Virus record (IMG/VR): IMGVR_UViG_3300008629_000005
Coordinates: 1 to 58,087 of that record
Origin: a virus
Reading direction: 5' to 3' (one strand)
Length of the DNA stretch: 58,087 bases
Shown here: piece by piece, positions 1-8,600 of the stretch
Layout: each line of letters begins with the position of its first letter
Numbering within the stretch: the stretch's first letter is position 1
The notes under the pieces: model-generated
What the model was told of the DNA's origin: nothing
Seen by the model: only the letters and a program-made list of their open reading frames with translations
The model's database searches: none
Made by a program: the position numbers and the translations under genes

Positions 1-560
1 TTTACCTATAACCATAGGTCGCCGTTTACTTATCAAAATGCGGCAAGACAGCCGAATACTTATCAATATAGGTCACCGTTTACCTATAGGAATCCAGTTG
101 CGGCACAACAACCTACGATTAAGTCTGCTCAACAACCGACTATTAAGAATGCTCAAAGTCCTTCTAATGCACAAGAACCTAACATTAGGTCAGCTCAAGA
201 ACCTAACATTAGAAATCAACAAGAACCTAATATCAGGAACCAACAAGAACCTAATATCAGGAACATTCAAGAACCTAATATTAGAGATTCAAGACAACCA
301 GTAATATATGACCATAGGTCACCTTATACCTATGACCATAGGAGTCCATTTACTTATCAGAGAACTGGACAAACTCCTGATACATATCAACATAGGTCTC
401 CGTTTACTTATCAGAGAACTGGACAAACCCCGTTCACTTATAATTATAGGTCTCCGTTTACCTATGCTAGACAAGGTCAAACTCCTACAACATATGATCA
501 TAGAAGTCCATTCACTTATCAAAGGGCTGGTCGAACACCAGTTCCAAGATGGGATGGCGT
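1..560 (+). repeat. Tandem degenerate coding repeats (RSPFTY and QEPNIR units)
   Basis: Two interleaved repeat families are visible in DNA and protein. The first is a 21-nt core encoding [HY]RSP[FY]TY, copied seven times with 10-20 residue spacers. The second is a 24-nt unit encoding QEPNIRNQ-like octads, copied five times in tandem at about 172-300. Third-position differences between copies suggest old duplications kept at protein level. Confidence 0.8.
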
Positions 561-600
561 ATTACAACAACAGTGGCCTGCGACTCCGATTACCTCTTAA
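1..600 (+). CDS. Repeat-rich structural or tail-fibre protein, C-terminal part (5' end outside window)
   Basis: Frame 1 is open from the first base to TAA at 598-600; the start lies upstream. The 199 visible residues are low-complexity and repetitive: seven copies of a heptad of the form [HY]RSP[FY]TY, two QQPTIK units and five QEPNIR units, with few hydrophobic residues. It ends in an ordinary-looking tail (WDGVLQQQWPATPITS). Such Tyr/Pro/Gln/Arg-rich repeats are seen at the C-terminus of fibre-like or virion proteins of marine T4-like phages, and a structural role is inferred from that and from the neighbourhood. There is no enzymatic motif. Open frames in the other two phases here are by-products of the repeat. 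Confidence 0.75.
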   Translation, partial: FTYNHRSPFTYQNAARQPNTYQYRSPFTYRNPVAAQQPTIKSAQQPTIKNAQSPSNAQEPNIRSAQEPNIRNQQEPNIRNQQEPNIRNIQEPNIRDSRQPVIYDHRSPYTYDHRSPFTYQRTGQTPDTYQHRSPFTYQRTGQTPFTYNYRSPFTYARQGQTPTTYDHRSPFTYQRAGRTPVPRWDGVLQQQWPATPITS

Positions 601-608
601 AGTAAATC

Positions 609-616
609 ACTAAATA
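609..616 (+). promoter_or_regulatory. Late promoter box (ACTAAATA), leaderless start
   Basis: The TAAATA core of the T4 late consensus is followed by five bases (TAATT) and then the ATG at 622. In T4 the box covers -13 to -6, so the predicted +1 is the A of this ATG. There is no Shine-Dalgarno sequence, which agrees with a leaderless mRNA. Confidence 0.5.
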
Positions 617-621
617 TAATT

Positions 622-2250
622 ATGACTATGGTGAAGATAGAAACACTTGAGGAAGCCCGCAAATTCACATTCCGTAGAGACCTCGATGAGGTAAAAAATT
701 CTCACGGGTCTCCGTCACGCGGTGAGGTTCAGGAATTTAACTTAGGTTCTATAAGTTTTATTAATCCCCACGATGCACCCGTTCTGCCGGGCAAGTATAA
801 AGAGACAGAAACTTATAAGATAATGGAGTATGTTGTCTCACAACAACCTCCGATACGAATGGTTCCATGGTCAGAAGTTAAAAAATTAATAGATGCTGGG
901 AAGTTGATGGGATATCAACAGTTGCATCATAATTCATTACAATATCATAGATACCTTCATTTAGGATATTCTCAAGAACCTAGACCCGACCACCCTGTAA
1001 AAGGTGGTTCTATGGATTTTAAAAATACAGATGATGAGTATCAATGGTTATCAACTGTTAGTGACCACCCTGATTGTAATAAGTTAAATATAGACGAAGA
1101 AAATGCATTACAAGCACAATATTATCACGCTGCAAAAGCACACTGGTTGATTAATAATATACAAAAAGAAGGTCTCTGGCAATGCATACAAGGACATACT
1201 GCAGCTGGTGGTAAATACCTTGGGGCCGATGGAGAAGAGCACGATATTATACCTAAGATAAGCATTCATCCCGGCTCGATTCGTTCAAAGGTATTTGAAA
1301 CAATAGACATACCTGAACTTCCTATTTTAGTTACAGATTATACAAATTTATTTCCTAACATTGACTCAATGACTTTAGATGATATCTTAGATTATTGGAA
1401 AGACACAGTAAAGGGAGACTCACTCACAGCTATATACACTAGAGACGGTAAGATTGAATGGTCTCCTAGTAATGTTGGTGGGTTAAATTTTAGAGATTAT
1501 GTTTATGATTTTAATAAAAAAGTAACTAAATTATGTAAAAAGAAACCAGTTAATATCTATCTTGGCTATGATTCTTCTCATAGTGATATATTTAAAATTG
1601 CAGAGAATTCTATACACGATTCAATAGATAAATGTAGAAGCGGTGGCGATGGCCAAGAGTTTTTTAATGATTACAAAGTAGAAGTTAAGAAACTTGACAT
1701 AAGCCAAATTCCCGAATATAATAGGGACTACGCAAATCAATCGACAGAGTTTACTTACAGTAGATTCTTAATTCCATATTTAGAAAACTATGAAGGATTT
1801 AGTTTCTTTATAGACGATGACTACATATGGAAATATTCACCTATGTCTTTATTTTATTTCTTAGACCCTGATCATGCTATTGCATGTGTTCAATATGATT
1901 TTAAAGAGCATGACGAGACAAAAATGGGTGGAGAAAAGAATGTTTCATATCCTAAAAAATTGTGGTCTAGTATGATGATATTTAATAATGGTCATGAAGA
2001 TTGTAGGAAATTAACACCCGAAGTAGTTAATACTGCAAGTGGTCAGTTTTTACACCAGTTTGAATGGACTAATCAAATTAGTAAGATACCACATGATAAA
2101 ATTGCAACCGAAGGATATGAAAAAACCATGTTAAATAGTCACCATGCAGTTCACTATACAAGAGGTGGCCCATGGATAAAAGGCATGGATTGTGAACACA
2201 TAAATATGTTAGAAGTATATGAAACATATAAAAGAATGTTAAAGGTATAA
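622..2250 (+). CDS. Glycosyltransferase-like protein (GT8-type C-terminal half)
   Basis: 542 residues. The C-terminal half looks like a retaining GT-A glycosyltransferase: a strand NIYLGYDSS near residue 315, a long helix-rich stretch, then FFIDDDYIW with a DDD triad near 398-400 in the place of the metal-binding DxD, and a late HAVHYTRGGPW segment like the GT8 end motif. The N-terminal 240 residues are of unknown fold. The start at 622 fits the late box five bases upstream. It stands between a structural protein and a small gene 10 bp downstream. The substrate could be a virion protein, cell-surface glycan or modified DNA; nothing in the sequence decides. Enzyme class is inferred from motifs only. 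Confidence 0.55.
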   Translation: MTMVKIETLEEARKFTFRRDLDEVKNSHGSPSRGEVQEFNLGSISFINPHDAPVLPGKYKETETYKIMEYVVSQQPPIRMVPWSEVKKLIDAGKLMGYQQLHHNSLQYHRYLHLGYSQEPRPDHPVKGGSMDFKNTDDEYQWLSTVSDHPDCNKLNIDEENALQAQYYHAAKAHWLINNIQKEGLWQCIQGHTAAGGKYLGADGEEHDIIPKISIHPGSIRSKVFETIDIPELPILVTDYTNLFPNIDSMTLDDILDYWKDTVKGDSLTAIYTRDGKIEWSPSNVGGLNFRDYVYDFNKKVTKLCKKKPVNIYLGYDSSHSDIFKIAENSIHDSIDKCRSGGDGQEFFNDYKVEVKKLDISQIPEYNRDYANQSTEFTYSRFLIPYLENYEGFSFFIDDDYIWKYSPMSLFYFLDPDHAIACVQYDFKEHDETKMGGEKNVSYPKKLWSSMMIFNNGHEDCRKLTPEVVNTASGQFLHQFEWTNQISKIPHDKIATEGYEKTMLNSHHAVHYTRGGPWIKGMDCEHINMLEVYETYKRMLKV

Positions 2251-2260
2251 TGGAGTTAAT

Positions 2261-2839
2261 ATGAATGCATTAGTTTACTGCGAAAACGGAAATCTTTTTA
2301 TAAGAAAACCAAATGGATTAGAGTGGAGACATGAAAGTGTTGACGCTCCTGACTTAGGATTTGACTATCAAGTTATAATATATGATGATATTGAATGCAA
2401 AGTTGAAGAATGGGAAGACGGTAAAGAGCTTGACGAACAAGCAAAACTTCCTTTATCTGAAAATGAAAAGGACGCAATCGAAGCTTATATTGAAAATTCT
2501 GAACCACCAAGTGGGGTTAGTTTAAATCAACAATATGCTGGTCGAGTTGCAGAAGGGGTTAGAAGAAACACTTATCAACAAGTCGAACAGTATGGTTTTG
2601 ATGATATAGTAGAAGTTTCTATTGCTGCTCGTGAAGGGTCAGCGCATCCACACAGATCAAATGCCCGAAGGGTTTTGGAATATACAGACGCATTGGCTTG
2701 TGTTGCTGAAGAAGTATTCAGAGAGATATCGATAACAAGAGAAGATACTCTTAAACCTTTAGAGGAATACTTAATGCAGCTGCCTCCACCTTCTCATTTG
2801 AGAAGCAGTGGTGGGTTACAACCAAATGACGCTGGATAA
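2261..2839 (+). CDS. Unknown protein, 192 aa
   Basis: Not recognised. It is acidic in the first half and helical in the second (residues about 120-165, with an AHPHRSNARRVLEYTDALACVAEEVF stretch broken by His/Arg), and ends with a proline-rich tail. GGAG five bases before the ATG supports the start. It lies 10 bp after the glycosyltransferase-like gene and overlaps the following oxygenase by 14 bp, so the three are probably co-transcribed. No signal peptide or membrane segment. Confidence 0.7.
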   Translation: MNALVYCENGNLFIRKPNGLEWRHESVDAPDLGFDYQVIIYDDIECKVEEWEDGKELDEQAKLPLSENEKDAIEAYIENSEPPSGVSLNQQYAGRVAEGVRRNTYQQVEQYGFDDIVEVSIAAREGSAHPHRSNARRVLEYTDALACVAEEVFREISITREDTLKPLEEYLMQLPPPSHLRSSGGLQPNDAG

Positions 2840-3533
2840 TATCAATGTCCATTTTATAGACGAGCCTTTCTATATTCAGGACAGTTTTCCATTAGAGAAC
2901 AATGTTTATGTTCTAGATAATTATCTAGAAACTTCATTGTGGAAAAATGTAGATGATGAATTACACAGAAGAACTGCTTGGTCTAAAAATAATCAAGTAA
3001 ACGGTAACATTCCTAATAGAGGTGGTTTACCAAATCACCAATTATGGGGTTGTTCTTATTTTGCTGGGATAGACTTCACTCCAGCTGGAGACAATCCAAA
3101 TAAACCTTTAATGAGGTGGTTAGATAGAAAAATCCGAACTGATTTTGGTTTTGATTGGGTTAGGTTTCAATATATGGGTGGCAATTCTCAAACACATGGA
3201 CAACATGGAACATGTCATTCAGATGCTTCTCAAGAAGATGAATGGAGCCTTTCTTTTTTATACTACTCAAATAGTTTTTGGAACCCAAATTTTGGTGGAA
3301 GATTAAGATTTTATAAAGATACTATTCCTATGGGGATTTTAAAAGAAATGGATCGCCTTGAAATTGGTTCTGTTGATTTTGTTCCAAATAGATTATTAAT
3401 GTTTGACGGAAGAATACCACACGGTGCAGAGGCACCTCATAAAAAAGCTAAATACTTAGACAGACGGTCAATCGTATTACGAGGAGATGAGATTGCAGTA
3501 TTAGACGAGAAAAGAAGATATGCCAACGATTGA
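2826..3533 (+). CDS. 2-oxoglutarate/Fe(II)-dependent oxygenase
   Basis: 235 residues from the ATG at 2826, which overlaps the end of the previous gene by 14 bp. The double-stranded beta-helix signature is visible: HSD (in GTCHSDAS) as first His and Asp ligands, a GGRLRFYKD strand, LLMFDGRIPHGAEAP carrying the distal His, and a final Arg-rich strand (RRSIVL) for 2-oxoglutarate. This resembles prolyl-4-hydroxylase-like phage enzymes. Substrate unknown; such proteins are numerous in marine T4-like phages. It overlaps the next gene by 14 bp. Confidence 0.75.
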   Translation: MTLDNINVHFIDEPFYIQDSFPLENNVYVLDNYLETSLWKNVDDELHRRTAWSKNNQVNGNIPNRGGLPNHQLWGCSYFAGIDFTPAGDNPNKPLMRWLDRKIRTDFGFDWVRFQYMGGNSQTHGQHGTCHSDASQEDEWSLSFLYYSNSFWNPNFGGRLRFYKDTIPMGILKEMDRLEIGSVDFVPNRLLMFDGRIPHGAEAPHKKAKYLDRRSIVLRGDEIAVLDEKRRYAND

Positions 3534-4458
3534 ATTTAGAACTTATGACGAAGAGTCTTATGCAAGCTTTAGACCAATAGCAGCTAGAGACTATCAGCCA
3601 GAATGGTGGAAGAAGATGAAAGTCAGAATTGACCATAGAGGTAGATTGACTCAAACTATTAGGTCTTGTCCAGCAATGCAAGACTGGTTAACAATGGGTT
3701 ATTACATTGTTTGCACTAAGGATATTCCAGTAAGAAACGGAGTAGATTGGAATTGGCCAGACGGTAGTCAGGAAATGCAAGTCGAAGAAGGTATAACAGA
3801 AGTATCACAATCACACCCTTCGGCACAACTTGCAGATACTATTCAATATATTGATGATTCACCAGTTAAAGATGCATTTAAAATATCTTCTCATTGGAAT
3901 ATGACAACTCCGCCGGGCTATTCTGTTTTGTTTATAGACCCGTTTTTATTTCAGAATAAATACTTTGCAGTATGGCAAGGGGTTATCGATACCGATAAAT
4001 TTAATGTTGGCGTAGATAACGGACAAATCATATTCTATCCTAGGGTAGATTACTCGTTCATAATTCCAACTGGAACTCCTATACTACAGGTAGTACCTTT
4101 TAAAAGAGAAGAATGGGCATCGACATACTTCTATGGGGAGTCCGAGACTTGGTTTAATGAACATGCAATAGCAGAGAATTCGATGCAAAAATGGCAAAGA
4201 GATTTAAAGTTAGTGGACGAAGAAACTGGACTTCCGAACTCTCGATTAAATATTGGTGGATATAGACAGGCTAAGATATGGAATCCAAAAAGTAAATTCT
4301 TTCAGCATATGAAAGAAGGAGAATCACCTCCACCTGAATGTCCTATGCATGAAAAGGACGAAAATCAGTTAGAGATGGATTTCGTTGAGAAGCAAAGAAG
4401 TCAAACAGATTTAAACTGGGACGGTGCGGAGTCTAACGAAAATATAGACAGAGATTGA
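3520..4458 (+). CDS. Conserved marine-phage protein, DUF6065-like
   Basis: 312 residues with no catalytic motif I can name. The pattern of a WW-containing N-terminus, a segment TPPGYSVLFIDPF near residue 130 and a beta-rich middle (IIFYPRVDYSFIIPTGTPILQVVPF) recalls the DUF6065 family found beside phage oxygenases. The C-terminus is charged and contains PPPECPMH, a possible Cys/His metal site. It lies between two oxygenase genes with overlapping ends, suggesting a joint role. Family assignment is from memory of the pattern and is uncertain. Confidence 0.5.
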   Translation: MPTIEFRTYDEESYASFRPIAARDYQPEWWKKMKVRIDHRGRLTQTIRSCPAMQDWLTMGYYIVCTKDIPVRNGVDWNWPDGSQEMQVEEGITEVSQSHPSAQLADTIQYIDDSPVKDAFKISSHWNMTTPPGYSVLFIDPFLFQNKYFAVWQGVIDTDKFNVGVDNGQIIFYPRVDYSFIIPTGTPILQVVPFKREEWASTYFYGESETWFNEHAIAENSMQKWQRDLKLVDEETGLPNSRLNIGGYRQAKIWNPKSKFFQHMKEGESPPPECPMHEKDENQLEMDFVEKQRSQTDLNWDGAESNENIDRD

Positions 4459-4460
4459 TT

Positions 4461-5141
4461 ATGGCAGTTAGATTATTATTTCCTACCTTTTTGTTTGAGT
4501 ATAACTTACTTGAAGAAGGTTTAGTGACGGAGACATATCTGCAACAACTGAAAGCAGATATGGATAGCATGAGAGCCAAAGACCCCGTAGGACGGAGAAT
4601 ATCTAACGCATATACGGGCTGGCAATCTAATGACGGGGTTGAGCGGAGACCAATATGGAATAAAATGTTGAGAGTCATGAAAGATAAATTGAACCAAGAT
4701 ATTGTTCGATTTCATGGTATTGATTTAAGTAAAGTTCAGGTAACTATTGGTAATGTTTGGGCTAATATTAATGACCACCTTGCGTGGAATAAACCACATT
4801 TGCATAACGGTTGTTGGTATAGTGGTGCATTATATATTCATGCTGAAGGTGACGAAGGAAATTTTGTTGCAATTAATACAGACCCAAAAGTTGTTTCAGA
4901 CTTCCCACATAACATGAGACAGCGTGAATCACATGAAGTTCGACCAATATCAGGAACCCTTCTTATGTTCCCTAGTGCTATGATGCATATGGTAGAACCT
5001 AATCCAACCAATAAGGATAGATATAGTGTTGCATTTAATACAGATACCCGATATTTGACTGGAGGAAGGTCAGAACCTTTAGAAATTGATACAGCTTGGG
5101 ACAGGTTTGAAATAGGAGAAGACGGCGAACTGACGAAGTGA
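4461..5141 (+). CDS. Putative 2OG-Fe(II) oxygenase, cyanophage type
   Basis: 226 residues from the ATG at 4461, two bases after the previous stop. It matches the small oxygenase family common in marine T4-like phages: an N-terminal LLFPTFLFEYNL strand, WANINDHLAWNKPHLHNGCWYSG with the HxH-type ligand region broken here for length, then GTLLMFPSAMMHMVEPN containing the distal His, and RYSVAFNT with the 2OG Arg. Cytoplasmic enzyme; substrate unknown. It is third in a run of short, overlapping accessory genes. Confidence 0.75.
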   Translation: MAVRLLFPTFLFEYNLLEEGLVTETYLQQLKADMDSMRAKDPVGRRISNAYTGWQSNDGVERRPIWNKMLRVMKDKLNQDIVRFHGIDLSKVQVTIGNVWANINDHLAWNKPHLHNGCWYSGALYIHAEGDEGNFVAINTDPKVVSDFPHNMRQRESHEVRPISGTLLMFPSAMMHMVEPNPTNKDRYSVAFNTDTRYLTGGRSEPLEIDTAWDRFEIGEDGELTK

Positions 5142-5145
5142 ATTC

Positions 5146-5153
5146 CATAAATA
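5146..5153 (+). promoter_or_regulatory. Late promoter box (CATAAATA), leaderless start
   Basis: The box is followed by five bases (ACCAT) and then ATG at 5159, which would be +1 on the T4 late-promoter model. This decides the start of the downstream gene over an upstream in-frame GTG at 5138. Confidence 0.6.
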
Positions 5154-5158
5154 ACCAT

Positions 5159-5419
5159 ATGGAAATCACGATATCACCATACATCTTATGGAATCTTATA
5201 ATGACTATAATCATTCTCCCTCTTGGGTTTTTGATTCGTAATGTATTATCAGAACAAAAAAGATTAGACATTCTTGTCAATAAAACTCGTGAAGAGATAG
5301 CAAGAGACTACGCAACAAGAGAACAAATTGAGGCTGATTTTGAGAGAGTTTTATCTTCAATTCAGAAGATTGACGAGAAACTTGACCGTCTACAGCATAA
5401 AACTTTTTTCCAAGAGTAG
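5159..5419 (+). CDS. Small membrane protein with coiled-coil tail
   Basis: 86 residues. One hydrophobic segment (residues about 6-28, through a WNLIMTIIILPLGFLI core) is followed by a long charged helix with heptad character to the end. The start is chosen because the late box CATAAATA ends exactly five bases before this ATG; an in-frame GTG at 5138 would instead couple to the previous stop. The architecture resembles phage small membrane proteins of the holin-accessory kind, but no function is demonstrated. Confidence 0.6.
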   Translation: MEITISPYILWNLIMTIIILPLGFLIRNVLSEQKRLDILVNKTREEIARDYATREQIEADFERVLSSIQKIDEKLDRLQHKTFFQE

Positions 5420-5425
5420 AAAAGG

Positions 5426-5433
5426 TATAAATA
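5426..5433 (+). promoter_or_regulatory. Late promoter box TATAAATA before gp13
   Basis: Perfect T4 late consensus. The predicted +1 is near 5439, within the left arm of the inverted repeat 5431-5459. It drives the neck/terminase block. Confidence 0.75.
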
Positions 5434-5459
5434 GTAGTATACGAAAGGGATACTACTAT
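5431..5459 (+). repeat. 10-bp inverted repeat overlapping the late promoter of gp13
   Basis: ATAGTAGTAT (5431-5440) pairs perfectly with ATACTACTAT (5450-5459), leaving a 9-nt loop that contains AAAGGG, the likely ribosome-binding site of gp13. Transcripts coming from upstream would form the full hairpin; transcripts starting at the late +1 near 5439 would lack most of the left arm. Confidence 0.75.
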
Positions 5460-5460
5460 T

Positions 5461-6276
5461 ATGGCAAAACCGAACAGTAAAGCAACACTAAAAGAATATG
5501 TAAAAAGGAAATTGGGTGCGCCCGTCCTTGATATTAATGTGGACGATGAGCAGTTTGATGATAGACTGGACGAAGCATTACAATACTTCCAAGAGTATCA
5601 TTATGACGGTTCAATAAGATGTTATCTAAAACACCAACTTACCGCAGACAATCTCGCCACCATGAAGACAGACGAGTCATTCGTAGAGAATGTAGCTGGG
5701 ACTCATGACTATGCTAATCAAGTAGTTAAACAACAAAAGAACTATATTGTTCTTCCCGAATTTGTTTTGGGTGTAAATAAGATATTCCCTTTCAACGATA
5801 AACACAATCTTAACATGTTTGACCTTAGATATCAAATGAGGTTAAATGATTTATATGACTTAACTGCAACCAATATTTTATATTACGAACAAGTGCAACA
5901 ACACATTAGTATGATGGATAGTATTTTAGTAGGTCAAATGCCTGTTAGATATAAGCAACATATGAATAGACTATACATTGACGGTGATATGGACAGTTTT
6001 GTAGCAGGCGAGTATCTTATTATAGAATGCTTTAGAAAGATTGACCCTACAGACATGACAGATATCTATGATGATATGTGGTTGAAAAGATATTCAACTG
6101 CATTAGTCAAATACCAATGGGCAGAGAATCTCTCGAAGTTTCAAGGAGTTGCATTGCCAGGCGGAGTGACTATGGATTCGACAGAAATGAAATCACAGGC
6201 ACAAGAGGAGATAACAAGATTAGAAGAGGAGTCGCGACTTAACTACGAACTTCCTGTCATGGACTTAATGGGGTAA
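5461..6276 (+). CDS. gp13: Neck protein gp13
   Basis: 271 residues. The N-terminus (YVKRKLGAPVLDINVDDEQF, then DRLDEALQYFQEYHYDGS) has the conserved beginning of T4-like gp13 neck proteins. In T4, gp13 forms the head-completion/neck ring with gp14, closing the portal after packaging and allowing tail joining. Followed by gp14 four bases later and then gp15, gp16 and gp17, the usual T4-like order. A long charged C-terminal helix precedes the stop. Start supported by AAAGGG upstream and late-promoter spacing. Confidence 0.88.
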   Translation: MAKPNSKATLKEYVKRKLGAPVLDINVDDEQFDDRLDEALQYFQEYHYDGSIRCYLKHQLTADNLATMKTDESFVENVAGTHDYANQVVKQQKNYIVLPEFVLGVNKIFPFNDKHNLNMFDLRYQMRLNDLYDLTATNILYYEQVQQHISMMDSILVGQMPVRYKQHMNRLYIDGDMDSFVAGEYLIIECFRKIDPTDMTDIYDDMWLKRYSTALVKYQWAENLSKFQGVALPGGVTMDSTEMKSQAQEEITRLEEESRLNYELPVMDLMG

Positions 6277-6280
6277 TTAA

Positions 6281-7141
6281 ATGCCTACGAATGTTTACTT
6301 TAACCATGCTGTAAAATCAGAACAGCATCTCTATGAAGACTTAACCGTTGAATCATTACGATTCTATGGTCATGATGTTCTATATCTCCCTCGCACGATA
6401 GTAGAAGAAGACACTATATTTACCGAAGATGTCCAAGCTAGATTTGGAGACTCATACAGTGTTGATATGTATTTGGAGAATACGGAGGGGTTCGAAGGAG
6501 AAGGAGACCTAGTCTCGAAATTCGGTGTTCAAATTCAAGAAGAAGCAACATTCATAATATCATTAAGAACTTGGGAAAGATTTATTTCCCTAGACTCAAA
6601 TCTTGCAGTTGCATTAAGACCCAATGAAGGAGACCTTATATACTTCCCATTAACAGGGTCATTATTTGAAATTAGATTTGTAGAAGACCAAGACCCATTC
6701 TTCCAGTTAGGAAAAATGTTTGTATTCAAGTTGAGATGTTCATTGTTCGAATACAGTGGAGAAGATTTCGATACTGGAACTTCTGCAGACTTGGTAGAAG
6801 CAGACCAAGCTTACACAATCGAAATGACTATGAATACTGGTGCTGGAAACTTTACACATGGAGAGGAATTAACTACGGTTATTGATTCAGTCACATATAC
6901 AGTTGGTGAGGTAGTCTTGTGGCAACCACAATCAAATAAACTTACAATTAAGGATAACACCAAGACACTACAAGTTGGAGATACACTCACGGGTAAGAGC
7001 TCTTCAACTGCAAGAGTGATTGGGGCGATAGTAGATACTCAAACATTCCACAATTTATCTTCTGCACAGAATAAAGAATTTGAAGATAAGGATAGTTCAT
7101 ATCTAGACTTTAGTGAAGTAAATCCATTTGGTGAACCATAA
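6281..7141 (+). CDS. gp14: Neck protein gp14
   Basis: 286 residues. Begins MPTNVYFN and continues with an EQ-L-EDLTVESLRFYGHDVLYLPR region characteristic of T4-like gp14 head-completion proteins. Marine members, like this one, carry a beta-rich C-terminal extension (residues about 170-270). With gp13 it forms the neck that connects packaged head to tail. It ends one base into the ATG of gp15 (stop/start overlap), so translation is probably coupled. Confidence 0.88.
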   Translation: MPTNVYFNHAVKSEQHLYEDLTVESLRFYGHDVLYLPRTIVEEDTIFTEDVQARFGDSYSVDMYLENTEGFEGEGDLVSKFGVQIQEEATFIISLRTWERFISLDSNLAVALRPNEGDLIYFPLTGSLFEIRFVEDQDPFFQLGKMFVFKLRCSLFEYSGEDFDTGTSADLVEADQAYTIEMTMNTGAGNFTHGEELTTVIDSVTYTVGEVVLWQPQSNKLTIKDNTKTLQVGDTLTGKSSSTARVIGAIVDTQTFHNLSSAQNKEFEDKDSSYLDFSEVNPFGEP

Positions 7142-8184
7142 TGTTCGGAACATATTTTTACAACGAGACTATTAAAAGAGCCATATCAATCTTTGGAACT
7201 CTATTTAATAATATCTACATTAAGAAAACACAATCAGACGGAACTGTATTAACACAGCAAATTGTCCCGATATCCTATGGCCCAAAGCAAAAGTTTTTAT
7301 TAAGACTACAAGACGATGCAAAAGCAAGAGACGGAAGTGTGACTTCTATCTCATTACCTCGGATTGCATTTGAACTTACAGGATTAGAATACGACTCAAC
7401 AAGACAACAAAACAAATTAATAAGAGCTGAAAAAAGACTATTAGAAACTGGTGGAAAGAGAGGTTTCCAATATCAACCAGCACCTTATAATTTATCTTTT
7501 TCCCTTTCTGTTCTTGCAAAGAATGTTATTGATGCAATTCAGGTAGTAGAACAAATACTTCCATATTTCCAACCCGAGTATACCGTTGCAATGAAAATGG
7601 TAGACAGCATGGACGAAGTGAGAGATGTTCCAGTCATATTAAATTCTGTAACAATGGAAGATATGTATGAAGGTGCATTCGAAGAAAGAAGGGTTATAGA
7701 ATATACCCTAGAGTTTACTATGAAGTTATACTTCTTCGGCCCAGTTTATACTGGAGAAGTTATTAAAAATGTTATTGAAAGAACATATATTAATGACCAA
7801 GTTCAGACTGGATTTACTACAAGTGAAATTCAAGGTTCAGGGTTGGTTAAAGAAGTTAAACATTATGAACCAGCTTTTGGTGAGACTGCAAATGCAGTAT
7901 CCAATTCCACGACAGTGACCTTTGCTACGGCAATAAATAGTAAGATAAGTGTAGGTGATGAAGTGTTTGGAACAAACTTAGCAACTAACCCAACCATTGT
8001 TTCTAGAGCTGAAAATGGAACTAATATGGTATTGAGTAGTGCAATTACTATTGATGCAGGCACTACATTGAAGTTTGTTGGTTCAGTTGACCCAACCGAT
8101 ACATTTGTGGTTGCTGAAACGGTGACTTTTTATGATGAAGGCACGACCTCTACATATGCTGAGGATACGGCTGGTGATAGTTAA
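7141..8184 (+). CDS. gp15: Tail sheath stabiliser and completion protein gp15
   Basis: 347 residues. The N-terminal region (FGTYFYNETIKRAISIFGTLFNNIYI) and the following IVPISYGPKQKFLLRLQ strand match T4-like gp15, which caps the tail tube and sheath and joins the neck. The first 225 residues carry the family; the last 120 are Thr/Ala/Val-rich and beta-like, a C-terminal extension compared with T4 gp15 (272 aa). Overlaps gp14 by one base; gp16 starts two bases after its stop. Confidence 0.87.
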   Translation: MFGTYFYNETIKRAISIFGTLFNNIYIKKTQSDGTVLTQQIVPISYGPKQKFLLRLQDDAKARDGSVTSISLPRIAFELTGLEYDSTRQQNKLIRAEKRLLETGGKRGFQYQPAPYNLSFSLSVLAKNVIDAIQVVEQILPYFQPEYTVAMKMVDSMDEVRDVPVILNSVTMEDMYEGAFEERRVIEYTLEFTMKLYFFGPVYTGEVIKNVIERTYINDQVQTGFTTSEIQGSGLVKEVKHYEPAFGETANAVSNSTTVTFATAINSKISVGDEVFGTNLATNPTIVSRAENGTNMVLSSAITIDAGTTLKFVGSVDPTDTFVVAETVTFYDEGTTSTYAEDTAGDS

Positions 8185-8186
8185 TT

Positions 8187-8600
8187 ATGGCAAAAGAAAT
8201 AGACGAAAAATTAGATGATCTTCTAGATATTAGTTCTAATATCAAACAAGAAACCAAGTTAGTCAAGGTTCCTGATAGAGAAAAGAACATTGAAACAGAC
8301 TACAGGTATGCCCGTGAGAACCTCTACGACCTTGTAGAACGGGGCCAAGACGCCATAGACGGCATACTAGAACTCTCCAAAGAAACGGAACACCCTCGTG
8401 CATATGAGGTTGCCGGCCAGTTAATTAAAACTGTATCTGAAACTGCTGAAAAGTTAATAGACATACAAAAGAAATTAAAGGATTTAGAAAAGGAGAATGA
8501 TTCTGTAAGAACACAGCACAATCACTTATATGTGGGGTCAACTCATGAGTTGCAGAAGTTCTTAAAGAAAGAGTCTAAAAAAGATGTTCAGGATAGCTAA
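8187..8600 (+). CDS. gp16: Small terminase subunit gp16
   Basis: 137 residues, almost entirely helical with a central coiled coil (residues about 40-115), matching the compact marine T4-like gp16, which lacks the longer ends of T4 gp16 (164 aa). It regulates and positions the gp17 motor on DNA. Identification rests on the ENLYDLVERGQDAIDGILEL helix region, size and position directly before gp17, though one extra gene intervenes here. Ends overlap the next ORF by 17 bp. Confidence 0.8.
   Translation: MAKEIDEKLDDLLDISSNIKQETKLVKVPDREKNIETDYRYARENLYDLVERGQDAIDGILELSKETEHPRAYEVAGQLIKTVSETAEKLIDIQKKLKDLEKENDSVRTQHNHLYVGSTHELQKFLKKESKKDVQDS

Noticed and set aside
38-613. Open frames at 38-304 and 308-613 (+) and 319-522 (-)
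   Set aside because: They are by-products of the coding repeats; the frame-1 reading is open throughout and gives a coherent repeat protein ending at 600.
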